Below are positions 7,707-16,914 of a DNA stretch of 64,000 nt, piece after piece; position 1 is the stretch's first letter, and the number at the start of each line of letters is the position of its first letter. The notes beneath the pieces were generated by a model that saw nothing but the letters and a program-made list of their open reading frames with translations, had not been told where the DNA came from and searched no databases. The position numbers and the translations under genes are program-made. This stretch comes from Streptomyces canus. GTDB lineage: Bacteria; Actinomycetota; Actinomycetes; Streptomycetales; Streptomycetaceae. Location of the stretch: NCBI RefSeq assembly GCF_001514145.1, contig NZ_KQ948660.1:62001-126000 (forward strand), in the 5' to 3' direction.

Positions 7707-9218
7707 ATGACTCGCCCCGACGGGGCGTCCGACGCCCGGCTCACGGAGCTGCTGCGCGCCGACACGGTCACGGCGTACGCGGCCCTGCTGGAGCTCCGCG
7801 CCCGCCACCAGCCCTCGGTCCTGGCCTACGCCCGCCTCTGCACGGCCGGTGAGAGCGCCGCACGGCAGCTGGCCGCGCAGGCCTTCACCCTCGCGGCCCG
7901 GGAGACGGGCCGCGGGGTCGACCCCGGCGTCCCGTGGCGCCACCGGCTCCTGCTGCTGACGGCCCGGTCGGCGGCGGCGTGGGCCGGGGACGAGCGGGCG
8001 GCGGGCCTGGACCCGAGCGTCCTGCTGCTCCTGAACACGGCGGGGCCCGGTGGCCCGGTGCCGCCCATGCTCACCGCCTTCGAGTCCCTGCCGGCCCGCA
8101 CCCAGGGCCTCGTCTGGTACGGCCTGGTGGAGGCCGAGCCGGAAGCCCGCACCGCCGACCACCTGGGCCTGACCCGCGAGGACGTGGTCTACGGCATGGA
8201 GGGGGCCCTGCAGTCCCTGGCCCGGACGCGTCTGAGGCTGCGCCTCGCCGCCTCGGACGACTCCCGCTGCGCGGACTTCCGCCGCCTCATCGAGGAGTCC
8301 GTACGTCCGGACAGTCCCCGCGCCAGCACCGACCTGCACGCCCACATGGTCCACTGCCCGCACTGCGCGGCGGCACACGAGGAACTGTGCGCGCTACGGG
8401 ACACTCCGCGACCGGCACTGGCGGAGGGGCTGCTGCCGTGGGGCGGGACGGCGTACGTGGGGCGGAGCACGGCCGAGCCGGAGGCGCGACCGCGGGCGGG
8501 GTCCCGTACAGGGTCCGGCACCTGGCCCCGTCCGCGTCGGCTCGTCCTGGCCTCGGCGGCGCTGGGGGTGGCTCTGGCGCCTCTGCTGCTGTTCCTGGTG
8601 TCGCAGGGAGGTGACTCCCCGACGGGCGCTTCGGCCTCGGTTTCGGCCTCGGCCTCCGCGGGCGGGGTGCTGCCCGGCCCACCGCAGGTGACCGTGACGA
8701 CGACGGTCTCGCCCTCGCCCTCCTCGACCAGCAGGCCACCGTCCCCCTCCGCTTCCCCTTCCGCGACCAGGAGTTCGGCACCGCCCCGGAGGACGAGCCC
8801 GCCCCCGTTCCGCCCGCCGGGCGGCTCCTACGCCCAGGTGGTCAACGTCTCCACGGCCCGCTGCCTGGACGTCGCCGGCGACTTCGGCAACGGCACCGAC
8901 GTCGTCACCGCCCCCTGCTCCTCGGCCCGCTCCCAACGCTGGCGCGTCGACTCCGACCGGGGAGTCCTCCAGTCCGCTGCCGACCCCGACTTCTGCCTGG
9001 ACAGCCGCGGCGACGTCGACAAGGGCCTCGGCATCTGGTCCTGCGACTCGGTCGAGGGCGACAACAGCGACAACCTCCGCTTCACGGTCGACCCCGACGG
9101 GGTGATCCGCCCGGCGATCGCCATCGCGACGGGGATGACACCCGGGGGCGGTGACGGTGTCTCACTGGAGCCGCTGACCGGAGGTGCGGAGCAGCGGTGG
9201 CGGGCGGGGGCGACGTGA
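7707..9218 (+). CDS. Membrane protein: sigma-like N-terminus, zinc-finger-like motif, ricin lectin domain
   Basis: 503 residues in four parts. Residues about 1-185 are helical and resemble an ECF-type sigma factor (ESLPARTQGLVWYGLVEAEP, then LGLTREDVVYGMEGAL, like a region 4 HTH). Next is H-x3-C-x2-C (HMVHCPHC, about residue 212), like zinc-binding anti-sigma domains. A single membrane segment follows (VLASAALGVALAPLLLFLV, about 279-297), then a Ser/Pro linker and a C-terminal ricin-type beta-trefoil with two Q-x-W-type motifs (SQRW, EQRW). The topology puts the lectin outside. GAGGAGG lies six bases before the ATG; a GTG at 7701 touches it. It may transduce a carbohydrate signal; this is inference. 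Confidence 0.75.
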   Translation: MTRPDGASDARLTELLRADTVTAYAALLELRARHQPSVLAYARLCTAGESAARQLAAQAFTLAARETGRGVDPGVPWRHRLLLLTARSAAAWAGDERAAGLDPSVLLLLNTAGPGGPVPPMLTAFESLPARTQGLVWYGLVEAEPEARTADHLGLTREDVVYGMEGALQSLARTRLRLRLAASDDSRCADFRRLIEESVRPDSPRASTDLHAHMVHCPHCAAAHEELCALRDTPRPALAEGLLPWGGTAYVGRSTAEPEARPRAGSRTGSGTWPRPRRLVLASAALGVALAPLLLFLVSQGGDSPTGASASVSASASAGGVLPGPPQVTVTTTVSPSPSSTSRPPSPSASPSATRSSAPPRRTSPPPFRPPGGSYAQVVNVSTARCLDVAGDFGNGTDVVTAPCSSARSQRWRVDSDRGVLQSAADPDFCLDSRGDVDKGLGIWSCDSVEGDNSDNLRFTVDPDGVIRPAIAIATGMTPGGGDGVSLEPLTGGAEQRWRAGAT

Positions 9219-9245
9219 TCGTCGCGGCCGGCTCGTGCGGCCGGC

Positions 9246-10460
9246 TCAGGCCACGCGAGCGCCGCGCCGCCACACCCCGCTGACCAGCGGCACGCCCGGC
9301 CGGTAGGCCAGGTGTACGTGGCTCGGGGCGTCCAGGAGGATCAGGTCGGCGTAGGCGCCCGGAGTGAGACGGCCGATGTCCTCGCGGCGCAGAGCGGCCG
9401 CACCGCCCGCCGTGGCCGACCAGACGGCCTCGTCCGGAGTCATCCCCATGTCGCGTACCGCGAGGGCGATGCAGAAGGGCACCGAGGAGGTGAAGGAGGA
9501 GCCCGGATTGCAGTCCGTGGACAGGGCGACGGTGACGCCCGCGTCCAGGAGGCGGCGGGCGTTCGGCCACTCGGCGCGCGTGGAGAACTCCGCGCCGGGG
9601 AGCAGCGTGGCGACCGTACGGCTGTTCGCCAGGGCGTCCACGTCCTCGGCGGTGAGGTGGGTGCAGTGGTCGGCGCTGGCCGCGTCCAGCTCGACGGCCA
9701 GCTGAACGCCGGGGCCGTAGGAGAGCTGGTTGGCGTGGACGCGGGGGTGCAGGCCCTTCGCCCTGCCCGCCGTGAGGATCGCGCGGGCCTGGTCGCCGTC
9801 GAAGGCGCCCTTCTCGCAGAAGACGTCGATCCACCGGGCGTACGGGGCGCAGGCGTCGAGCATCTCGCCGGTGACGAGGGAGACGTAGCCCGCCGGGTCG
9901 TCCGCGTAGTCCGGCGACACGATGTGGGCACCGAGATAGGTGACCTCGTCGGTGTGGGCGGCGGCGATGCGCAGGGCCCTCGCCTCGTCCTCGACCGTCA
10001 GGCCGTAGCCGGACTTGGTCTCGAAGGTCGTCGTGCCCTGGCGCAGGGCCTCGGCCAGGTAGCGGGTGAGGCCCGCCTCCAGTTCGGCGTCCGTGGCCGC
10101 GCGGGTCGCGGCGACCGTGGTACGGATGCCGCCCGCGCTGTAGGCCCGCCCCGACATGCGGGCGTTGAACTCCTGCGTGCGGTCGCCCGCGAAGACGAGG
10201 TGGCTGTGGGAGTCGACGAAGCCGGGGAGGACCGCCCGGCCGCCCGCGTCGACCCGATTGTCAGTGGCGGGTGCTTTGCTTTGATCACCGGTCCACACGA
10301 CGTGGTCGCCCTCGATGACGACGGCCGCGTCCTGGATCAGTCCGAGGGGAGATCCGTCACCTAGGGAGGGGTCGTTGGTGACCAGGGCGGCGATGTTGGT
10401 GATGAGCGTGCTTGCGGTGCTCGCGGAGTGGGCGGGACTGACGGTCGTCGCGTTGCTCAT
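9246..10460 (-). CDS. hutI: Imidazolonepropionase
   Basis: 404-residue amidohydrolase that opens 4-imidazolone-5-propionate to N-formimino-L-glutamate, the third step of histidine degradation. It has the metal motif DSHSHLVFAGDR (about residues 76-87), the substrate motif TTFETKSGYGL, HANQLSYGPG, ADHCTHL, and STDCNPGSS with the catalytic Asp. Length is normal (about 400-410). GAGGA lies six bases before the ATG. It is the last gene of a hutU-M20-hutF-hutI operon, 71 bases after hutF, and converges with the lectin protein gene. Confidence 0.94.
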   Translation of the reverse strand: MSNATTVSPAHSASTASTLITNIAALVTNDPSLGDGSPLGLIQDAAVVIEGDHVVWTGDQSKAPATDNRVDAGGRAVLPGFVDSHSHLVFAGDRTQEFNARMSGRAYSAGGIRTTVAATRAATDAELEAGLTRYLAEALRQGTTTFETKSGYGLTVEDEARALRIAAAHTDEVTYLGAHIVSPDYADDPAGYVSLVTGEMLDACAPYARWIDVFCEKGAFDGDQARAILTAGRAKGLHPRVHANQLSYGPGVQLAVELDAASADHCTHLTAEDVDALANSRTVATLLPGAEFSTRAEWPNARRLLDAGVTVALSTDCNPGSSFTSSVPFCIALAVRDMGMTPDEAVWSATAGGAAALRREDIGRLTPGAYADLILLDAPSHVHLAYRPGVPLVSGVWRRGARVA

Positions 10461-10531
10461 GGCGTCCTCGGTGGCCTGGTCGGCGGTGGGGGCGGGTTCG
10501 GGGGCCGGCCGTGGGGGCGGGCGGCCCGGGG

Positions 10532-11869
10532 TCATCCGTGCAGCGCTGCGACGGCGTCCGCGAGGGCTCCCGGCACATCCGGCACGAGCGCGTGCACCCC
10601 GTCCCGTACGACGTGCCGGCCTCCCACGACCGTGTGCGACACGTCTGCTGCCGACGCGGCGAATACGGCCGTCTCGGCCCCGAGCCGCGGAAGCGGCCCT
10701 GCCGTCCTGACCGAGTCGAGGGCGATGGTGGTGAAGTCGGCGAGCGCGCCGGGCTCCAGGGTGCCGGCGCCGTCCCAGCCGAGGGCCGCGTGGCCGTCGG
10801 CCGAGGCCGCCCGCAGGAGGGCCGCCGCCGTCCAGTGACCTCGCGTGCGGGTGCGCAGGCGCTCGTTGAGCTCCATCGCGCGGGCCTCTTCGAGCAGGTC
10901 GATGACGGCGTGGCTGTCGGAGCCGAGGGAGAGCGGTGAGCCCTTGCGCTGCAGGGCGACCGCCGGTCCGATGCCGTCGGCCAGGTCCCGTTCCGTCGTC
11001 GGGCACATGCAGGTGCCGGTGCCGCTGTCGCCGATCAGGGCGATGTCCTGGTCGGTGAGGTGGGTGTTGTGGACGCCGGTGGTGCGCGGCCCGAGGACAC
11101 CGTGCTCGGCGAGCAGTTCGGTGGGCGTGCACCCGTGGGCCTCGCGGCACGCGTCGTTCTCGGCGGTCTGCTCGGACAGGTGCACATGGAGCGGCGCCCG
11201 CCGTTCCTCGGCCCAGCGGGCGACGGTCGCCAACTGGCCGGCGGGCACGGCCCGTACCGAGTGGATCGCCGCACCGATCCTCGCGTGATCCCGGTCCTTG
11301 AGAACTGAACAGCGTTCGGCCCAGGCGTCCGCGCTGCCGTCGGAGAAGCGGAGCTGGTGGGTGGTGGGCGGCTGCCCGAAGCCGGAGGAGAGATAGGCGG
11401 TGTCGAGGAGGGTGATGCGGATACCGGCCTCGGCGGCGGCCTCGATCAGGGCCTCGCCCATGGCGTTGGGGTCGGCGTAAGGGGTGCCGCCCGGGGCGTG
11501 GTGCAGGTAGTGGAACTCGCCGACCGCCGTCACGCCGGCCAGCGCCATCTCCGCGTACACGGCACGGGCGAGTGCGTGGTACGTCTGCGGGGTCAGCCTG
11601 TCGGCGACCGAGTACATGACCTCGCGCCAGGTCCAGAAGGTTCCGGAGCCGACCTGGACGGTGCCGCGCAGGGCCCGGTGGAAGGCGTGCGAGTGGGCGT
11701 TCGCCAGGCCCGGGAGCGTCAGTCCGCGCAGGATCTCGGCGCCGGGGGGCGGGGTGTCGGTGTCCGTACGGACGGCGGCGACGCGGCCGCCCTCCACGTC
11801 CACGGCCACGCCGGGCTCGACGTGGGTGTCGAGCCAGGCGTGCTCCAGCCAGTAGGTCTTCGGTGTCAC
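10532..11869 (-). CDS. hutF: Formimidoylglutamate deiminase
   Basis: 445-residue amidohydrolase-superfamily enzyme converting N-formimino-L-glutamate to N-formyl-L-glutamate and ammonia. It has NAHSHAFHRALRG (metal-binding HxH, about residues 56-68), HVHLSEQTAEN and LSLGSDSHAVID. Length fits HutF (about 450). Its GTG start overlaps the stop of the M20 amidohydrolase by four bases, implying coupled translation. HutF means the pathway runs through formylglutamate, which needs a downstream deformylase; the adjacent M20 enzyme is the likely candidate. Confidence 0.9.
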   Translation of the reverse strand: MTPKTYWLEHAWLDTHVEPGVAVDVEGGRVAAVRTDTDTPPPGAEILRGLTLPGLANAHSHAFHRALRGTVQVGSGTFWTWREVMYSVADRLTPQTYHALARAVYAEMALAGVTAVGEFHYLHHAPGGTPYADPNAMGEALIEAAAEAGIRITLLDTAYLSSGFGQPPTTHQLRFSDGSADAWAERCSVLKDRDHARIGAAIHSVRAVPAGQLATVARWAEERRAPLHVHLSEQTAENDACREAHGCTPTELLAEHGVLGPRTTGVHNTHLTDQDIALIGDSGTGTCMCPTTERDLADGIGPAVALQRKGSPLSLGSDSHAVIDLLEEARAMELNERLRTRTRGHWTAAALLRAASADGHAALGWDGAGTLEPGALADFTTIALDSVRTAGPLPRLGAETAVFAASAADVSHTVVGGRHVVRDGVHALVPDVPGALADAVAALHG

Positions 11870-13128
11870 CTGCAGGCCAGCCCTTCCAGTACGTCGGCGA
11901 GCGCGAGGACCCCGGCCACGCAGTCGTCCTCGGCGGCGGATTCCGCCGGGGAGTGCGAGACACCCGTGGGATTGCGCACGAACAGCATGGCGGTCGGGAT
12001 GCTCCCGGAGAGGATCCCGGCGTCGTGTCCGGCGCCGGTACCCAGGACGGGCACCTTGAGACCGGTGTCGGTGCCCAGGATGCGGGCGAGTTCGTCGCGC
12101 AGGGCGTGGTCGAACTCGACGACGGGGGTGAAGGACTCCCGGACGACGTCGAGGGCGATGCCGTGCGCCTGCGCGTACTCCCTGGCGGCCTTCTCGATCC
12201 CGCCGACCACCTGGTCGAGGCTCTCCTGGTCGGCGGCGCGGGAGTCGAGCCAGCCGCGCACCAGGGAGGGGATGGCGTTGACGCCGTTCGGCTCGACGGC
12301 GATCTTGCCGAAGGTGGCGACGGCACCGGCGAGTTCGGCCTCCCGGCGGGCGGCGAGCACGGTCTCGGCGTACGACAGCATGGGGTCGCGCCGGTCCACG
12401 AGGCGGGTGGTGCCGGCGTGGTTGGCCTCGCCCCGGAAGTCGAACCGCCAGCGGCCGTGCGGCCAGATGGCGCTGGCGATGCCGACCCGGTCGCCGGAGA
12501 GGTCCAGCGACCGCCCCTGCTCGACATGCAGCTCGACGAAGGCGCCGATACGGGCGAGCCGCTGCGGGTCGGCCCCGATGCCGTCGGGGTCGTGTCCGGC
12601 GGCTTCCATGGCCCGCGGGAGCGTGACCCCCTCCCCGTCGGTCAGCCGGTGCGCCTGCTCGACGGTGAGCTGCCCGGCGGTGAGCCGGGACCCGACACAG
12701 GCGAGCCCGAACCGGGCGCCCTCCTCGTCCCCGAAGTTGACGATGGCGAGCGGCTTGGTGAACTCGGCCCGCCGCGCCCGCAGTTCATCGAGCGCGGCGA
12801 AGGAGGACACGACTCCGAGGGGCCCGTCGAAGGCGCCCCCGTCGGGCACGGAGTCGAGGTGCGATCCGGTGACGACGGCGTCCCCCTGGGCGGGGTCCCC
12901 CAGCCAGGCCCACTGGTTTCCGTTCCGGTCGACCTCGTAGGTCAGTCCGCGGGCTTCGGCCTGCTCCTTGAACCAGGCCCGGCACTCGGTGTCGGCCCCG
13001 GTCCAGGCGAAGCGCCGGTAGCCGTGGGAGTCGGGGTGCCGGCCGATGGGGAGCAGCTCGCGCCACATCTCCTGGAAGGAGGCGGTGCCGTGGCGCTGGA
13101 CCGTTCCGGAGGTGCCGCGCTCCGTCAC
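11866..13128 (-). CDS. M20-family amidohydrolase of the hut operon (allantoate amidohydrolase-like)
   Basis: 420-residue binuclear metallohydrolase of the AllC/N-carbamoyl-amino-acid hydrolase group. Visible metal motifs are GSHLDSVPDGGAFDGPLGV (about residues 89-107), FGDEEGARFG and ELHVEQGRSL, plus GTGAGHDAGILS near the C-terminus. Such proteins are usually annotated as allantoate amidohydrolase. Here it is sandwiched between hutU and hutF with four-base overlaps on both sides (GTGA). I therefore infer that it removes the formyl group of N-formylglutamate, or acts on a related N-acyl amino acid, replacing the missing hutG. Substrate untested. Confidence 0.85.
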   Translation of the reverse strand: MTERGTSGTVQRHGTASFQEMWRELLPIGRHPDSHGYRRFAWTGADTECRAWFKEQAEARGLTYEVDRNGNQWAWLGDPAQGDAVVTGSHLDSVPDGGAFDGPLGVVSSFAALDELRARRAEFTKPLAIVNFGDEEGARFGLACVGSRLTAGQLTVEQAHRLTDGEGVTLPRAMEAAGHDPDGIGADPQRLARIGAFVELHVEQGRSLDLSGDRVGIASAIWPHGRWRFDFRGEANHAGTTRLVDRRDPMLSYAETVLAARREAELAGAVATFGKIAVEPNGVNAIPSLVRGWLDSRAADQESLDQVVGGIEKAAREYAQAHGIALDVVRESFTPVVEFDHALRDELARILGTDTGLKVPVLGTGAGHDAGILSGSIPTAMLFVRNPTGVSHSPAESAAEDDCVAGVLALADVLEGLACR

Positions 13129-14789
13129 GCCGAATCACCTTCACGCATCGGCACCCGCACACCCCGTTCGTCGGCGACGGACTCGGCGATGTCGTACCCC
13201 GCGTCCACGTGCCGGATGACACCCATGCCCGGGTCGTTCGTCAGCACCCGCCGGACCTTCTCCCCGCCCAGCTTCGTGCCGTCGGCCACCGTGACCTGCC
13301 CGGCGTGGATGGACCGACCCATCCCCACGCCACCGCCGTGGTGGAGGGAGACCCAGGACGCGCCCGACGCCACGTTGACCATCGCGTTCAGCAGCGGCCA
13401 GTCGGCGATCGCGTCGGACCCGTCGAGCATGGCCTCGGTCTCGCGGTACGGGGAGGCGACGGACCCGGCGTCCAGGTGATCGCGTCCGATCGCCAGCGGC
13501 GCGGCCAGCTCTCCGCTCGCCACCATGTCGTTGAACCGGTCCCCGGCCTTGTCCCGCTCGCCGTAACCGAGCCAGCAGATACGCGCGGGAAGGCCCTGGA
13601 AGTGGACCCGCTCGCCCGCCATCTTGATCCAGCGGGCGAGGGACTCGTTCTCGGGGAACAGTTCCAGGATCGCCTTGTCGGTCTTGGCGATGTCGGACGC
13701 CTCACCGGACAGCGCGGCCCAGCGGAAGGGTCCCTTGCCCTCGCAGAACAGCGGCCGGATGTAGGCGGGGACGAACCCGGGGAAGGCGAACGCCCGCTCG
13801 TACCCGGCGAGTTGGGCCTCGCCCCGGATCGAGTTGCCGTAGTCGAAGACCTCGGCGCCGGCGTCCATGAAGCCGACCATGGCCTCGACGTGCCGGGCCA
13901 TCGACTCACGGGCGCGTACGGTGAACCCGGCCGGGTCCTTGGCGGCGGCGTCGGCCATGTCCTCGAAGGCGACACCCACCGGCAGATACGCCAGCGGGTC
14001 GTGGGCGGAGGTCTGGTCGGTGACGATGTCGATGGGCGCGCCCTCGGCGAGCATGCGCGGCAGCAGCTCGGCCGCGTTGCCGAGCAGACCGATGGAGAGC
14101 GGGCGGCGGGCGTCCCGGGCCTCGACCGCGAGTCGGAGGGCGTGCTCCAGGCTGTCGGCCCGGACGTCGAGGTACCGGTGCTCGATACGGCGCTCGATGG
14201 CGCGCGGGTCGACGTCGATACAGATCGCGACGCCGTCGTTCATGGTGACGGCGAGCGGCTGGGCGCCGCCCATGCCGCCGAGGCCGGCGGTGAGGGTGAT
14301 CGTGCCGGCGAGGGTGCCGCCGAACTTCTTGGCGGCGACGGCGGCGAAGGTCTCGTAGGTGCCCTGGAGGATGCCCTGGGTGCCGATGTAGATCCAGGAG
14401 CCGGCGGTCATCTGGCCGTACATGGTCAGACCGAGGGCCTCCAGGCGCCGGAACTCCTCCCAGTTCGCCCAGTCACCCACCAGGTTGGAGTTGGCGATCA
14501 GGACGCGTGGGGCCCACTCGTGGGTCTGCATGACGCCGACGGGGCGGCCGGACTGGACCAGCATGGTCTCGTCCTGCTTGAGGGTGCGCAGCGTGCGGAC
14601 CATGGCGTCGAAGGAGCGCCAGTCACGGGCGGCCTTGCCGGTGCCGCCGTAGACGACGAGCTTGTCGGGGTGCTCGGCGACCTCGGGGTCGAGGTTGTTC
14701 TGGAGCATCCGCAGGGCGGCTTCCTGCTGCCATCCCAGGGCGCTCAGTTCCGTACCGCGCGGCGCTCGTACGGGGCGGGGTCCTGACAT
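13125..14789 (-). CDS. hutU: Urocanate hydratase
   Basis: 554-residue NAD-dependent enzyme adding water to urocanate to give imidazolonepropionate. Characteristic segments are VVYGGTGKAARDW near residue 45, the cofactor-loop GLGGMGGAQPLAVTMN (about 168-183), and GFVPAYIRPLFCEGKGPF with the conserved Cys. Length is typical. AGGAGG lies six bases before the ATG at 14789. First gene of the hut operon. No functional hutH is in the window: the lyase homologue at 20.3-21.9 kb lacks the catalytic tripeptide. Confidence 0.95.
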   Translation of the reverse strand: MSGPRPVRAPRGTELSALGWQQEAALRMLQNNLDPEVAEHPDKLVVYGGTGKAARDWRSFDAMVRTLRTLKQDETMLVQSGRPVGVMQTHEWAPRVLIANSNLVGDWANWEEFRRLEALGLTMYGQMTAGSWIYIGTQGILQGTYETFAAVAAKKFGGTLAGTITLTAGLGGMGGAQPLAVTMNDGVAICIDVDPRAIERRIEHRYLDVRADSLEHALRLAVEARDARRPLSIGLLGNAAELLPRMLAEGAPIDIVTDQTSAHDPLAYLPVGVAFEDMADAAAKDPAGFTVRARESMARHVEAMVGFMDAGAEVFDYGNSIRGEAQLAGYERAFAFPGFVPAYIRPLFCEGKGPFRWAALSGEASDIAKTDKAILELFPENESLARWIKMAGERVHFQGLPARICWLGYGERDKAGDRFNDMVASGELAAPLAIGRDHLDAGSVASPYRETEAMLDGSDAIADWPLLNAMVNVASGASWVSLHHGGGVGMGRSIHAGQVTVADGTKLGGEKVRRVLTNDPGMGVIRHVDAGYDIAESVADERGVRVPMREGDSA

Positions 14790-14904
14790 GGTCTGCCTCC
14801 TGGGGCTCTGCTCCGGCTTGTTGCTGTCGATATTCACATCCTGGCTTTCTGAATAGAACTAGTCAATACGTTCTGGCGTCAGCATCGGTAGGGCAGGGAT
14901 GTTT

Positions 14905-14922
14905 CGTTCGGACATCCGAACG
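14905..14922. promoter_or_regulatory. Perfect palindrome between hutU and PLP enzyme gene
   Basis: CGTTCGGA-CA-TCCGAACG is a perfect 8-bp inverted repeat in the divergent promoter region, 36 bases before the plus-strand enzyme and 116 bases before hutU. A second, weaker inverted repeat (AGAAC-N10-GTTCT, about 14855-14874) lies closer to hutU. This is probably a dimeric repressor or activator site; the regulator is unknown. Confidence 0.5.
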
Positions 14923-14957
14923 CGGCGCGACGGCAGGGACGACGAGTAGGAGTCGTG

Positions 14958-16328
14958 GTGGACGAGTACGGCAACACCGGTGAAGGGCGGGCCGCCCGCC
15001 GGGACGAGGCGGTGCGCGCGGCCGTGGAGCAGGGCCTGCTGGGGCCGGACTCCCCCATCGTGGGACTTCTCGACGTCACCGGGATCCGGGAGTCGGCGGC
15101 GGAGCTCCGCGCGGCCTTCGCCGAGGTCACCGCGCCGGGCACCCCGGTGCTGCACGCGTTCGCGGTGAAGGCGACCCCGCTGGTGCCGGTGCTGCGGCTG
15201 CTGCGCGAGGAGGGCATCGGCGCGGAGGTGGCGAGCCCGGGCGAACTCGCGCTGGCGCGGGCGGCGGGGTTGTCGCCGGCCCAGACCGTCCTGGACTCGC
15301 CCGCCAAGACGCCGGCCGAGCTCAGGGAGGCGCTGGCCCTGGGGATCGCCGTCAACGCGGACAACCCGCAGGAGCTGGCCCGCATCGACGGCCTCGTGCG
15401 GTCGGCGGTCAGCCGCTCCCCCCTCGGAATCCGGGTCAATCCGCAGGTGGGCGGCGGCTCCATCGGGGCGACCTCCACGGCCACGGCGACCTCGAAGTTC
15501 GGGGTGGCGCTGCGGGACGAGGGGGCGCGCGAGTGGGTTGTGCGCGCCTACCTCGACCGGCCCTGGCTGAGCCGGCTGCACGCGCACACCGGCTCGCAGG
15601 GCATCCCGCTCTCCCTGATGGCCCAGGGGGTCGCGGAGACGTACGCGCTCGCCGAGGAGATCAACCGGAGCGTCGGGCGGCCGCAGATCGACACCATCGA
15701 CATCGGCGGCGGGCTGCCGGTGAACTTCGCCTCGGACGCGACGGCACCGACGTACGCGCAGTACGCGCGGGCGCTCAGGGAGGCGGTGCCGGGGCTGTTC
15801 GACGGGCGGTACGGGCTGGTCACCGAGTTCGGGCGGTCGCTGCTGGCCAAGCACGGCACGATCGTGGCGCGCGTGGAGTACGCCAAGAGCGCCGGCGGGC
15901 GGGCGGTCGCGGTGACGCACGCGGGCGTGCAGGTGGCGACGCGGACGGTGTACGTACCGGGGTCGTGGCCGCTCAGGATCACCGCGTACGACGGCAAGGG
16001 ACGGCCCAAGAGCGGGCCCGAGGTGGTGCAGGACGTCGCCGGTCCCGCCTGTTTCGCGGGCGACCTGCTGGCCGAGGGGCGCGCACTGCCGCTGCTCGAC
16101 CAGGGGGACTACGCGGCGGCGCTGGACACGGGCGCGTACTACTTCGCGCACCACTACGCGTACAACTCGCTGGCCCGGCCGGGCATTTACGGCTTCGTCC
16201 CCGACCGGGCGGGAGGCGTGCGCTTCGCGACCGTGCGCGATCCGCAGACGCTCGCCTCGATCGTGACCGAATCCGGAGGGGCGCACGCCGGTGCGCTCAC
16301 CACCCTCCACGCACCCGGGAGCCATTGA
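14958..16328 (+). CDS. PLP-dependent decarboxylase-like protein (DAP/Orn/Arg decarboxylase fold III)
   Basis: About 456 residues. The alanine-racemase-like barrel has the Schiff-base lysine in HAFAVKATPLVPVLR (near residue 71), HTGSQGIPLSLM, the phosphate-binding IDIGGGLPVNF, and the C-terminal GPACFAGDLLA that supplies the Cys-x3-Asp of group IV decarboxylases. It resembles diaminopimelate decarboxylase in fold but differs in loops, so the substrate is uncertain. It is divergent from hutU and shares the intergenic palindrome. Two tandem GTG codons (14955, 14958) are possible starts; the second gives better spacing from TAGGAG. Confidence 0.75.
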   Translation: MDEYGNTGEGRAARRDEAVRAAVEQGLLGPDSPIVGLLDVTGIRESAAELRAAFAEVTAPGTPVLHAFAVKATPLVPVLRLLREEGIGAEVASPGELALARAAGLSPAQTVLDSPAKTPAELREALALGIAVNADNPQELARIDGLVRSAVSRSPLGIRVNPQVGGGSIGATSTATATSKFGVALRDEGAREWVVRAYLDRPWLSRLHAHTGSQGIPLSLMAQGVAETYALAEEINRSVGRPQIDTIDIGGGLPVNFASDATAPTYAQYARALREAVPGLFDGRYGLVTEFGRSLLAKHGTIVARVEYAKSAGGRAVAVTHAGVQVATRTVYVPGSWPLRITAYDGKGRPKSGPEVVQDVAGPACFAGDLLAEGRALPLLDQGDYAAALDTGAYYFAHHYAYNSLARPGIYGFVPDRAGGVRFATVRDPQTLASIVTESGGAHAGALTTLHAPGSH

Positions 16329-16497
16329 CAGGCGGCAGTGAACCCACTGATCAATTGGCCCGCAAACAAGGCAAGTTGACCCACTCTAGCCATCCCGAGC
16401 ATGTTCCACCGGAAAATGCCAGATCCCTCACCCGTCGCGCACACGTTGCGTAGTTTCGGCGTCACTCAGCCGAACCCCAGGCGGGAGGGGAGCCACG

Positions 16498-16914
16498 GTG
16501 CAGGGAATCGACGAGTGCCTGCTGGAAGCCATGCGACTGCCGGGTGCGCGGGGGGCCGCGCTGGTCGACTGGACGAGCGGGCTGGCCCTGGGCGCCGTCG
16601 GGGAAGCCCCCGGCGGCGACCAGGAGGCGGCCGCCGCGGAGGCCGCCGAACTCGCCCGGCTCGCCGCCGAGCAGGGCGCCTTCGCCTCCGAGAGCTCCCG
16701 GGCCGCTGAGGCGGCGGCGCCCGGGGACGAGCCGGAGCCGCCGGTCGAAGATCTCATCCTGAGCAACCGGGACAGCTACCACGTCCTGCGGTTCGTGCCG
16801 ACGTCCTTCGACAGCAGCGTGTTCCTGCATCTGTGGCTGGCCCGCGCGGAGGGCAATCTCGCGCTGGCCCGGATCCGGCTCGGCGAGATGGCCGGACGGC
16901 TGGAGCTCGGATGA
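16498..16914 (+). CDS. Roadblock/LC7-like protein
   Basis: 138 residues. The N-terminus MRLPGARGAALVDWTSGLAL and the C-terminus YHVLRFVPTSFDSSVFLHL match the third roadblock protein of this operon (GATGVALVDYTSGMAL; YHLIRLISGRGGNGLFLYL). Between them is an extra Ala/Glu-rich insertion of about 40 residues. Roadblock proteins (MglB class) bind small Ras-like GTPases or dimerise as scaffolds. The GTG follows GGGAGGGGAG. Its stop overlaps the next start (ATGA). Function unknown. Confidence 0.75.
   Translation: MQGIDECLLEAMRLPGARGAALVDWTSGLALGAVGEAPGGDQEAAAAEAAELARLAAEQGAFASESSRAAEAAAPGDEPEPPVEDLILSNRDSYHVLRFVPTSFDSSVFLHLWLARAEGNLALARIRLGEMAGRLELG

Noticed and set aside
10461..12527. Large minus-strand frame reading through hutF and part of the M20 gene into hutI
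   Set aside because: Only the hutI part has family motifs; the rest is an Arg/Pro-rich out-of-frame read of hutF and the amidohydrolase.
14958..16328. Diaminopimelate decarboxylase (lysA)
   Set aside because: The fold and PLP lysine match, but the context is a hut-divergent gene without lysine-pathway neighbours and the loops differ, so a specific name is not justified.
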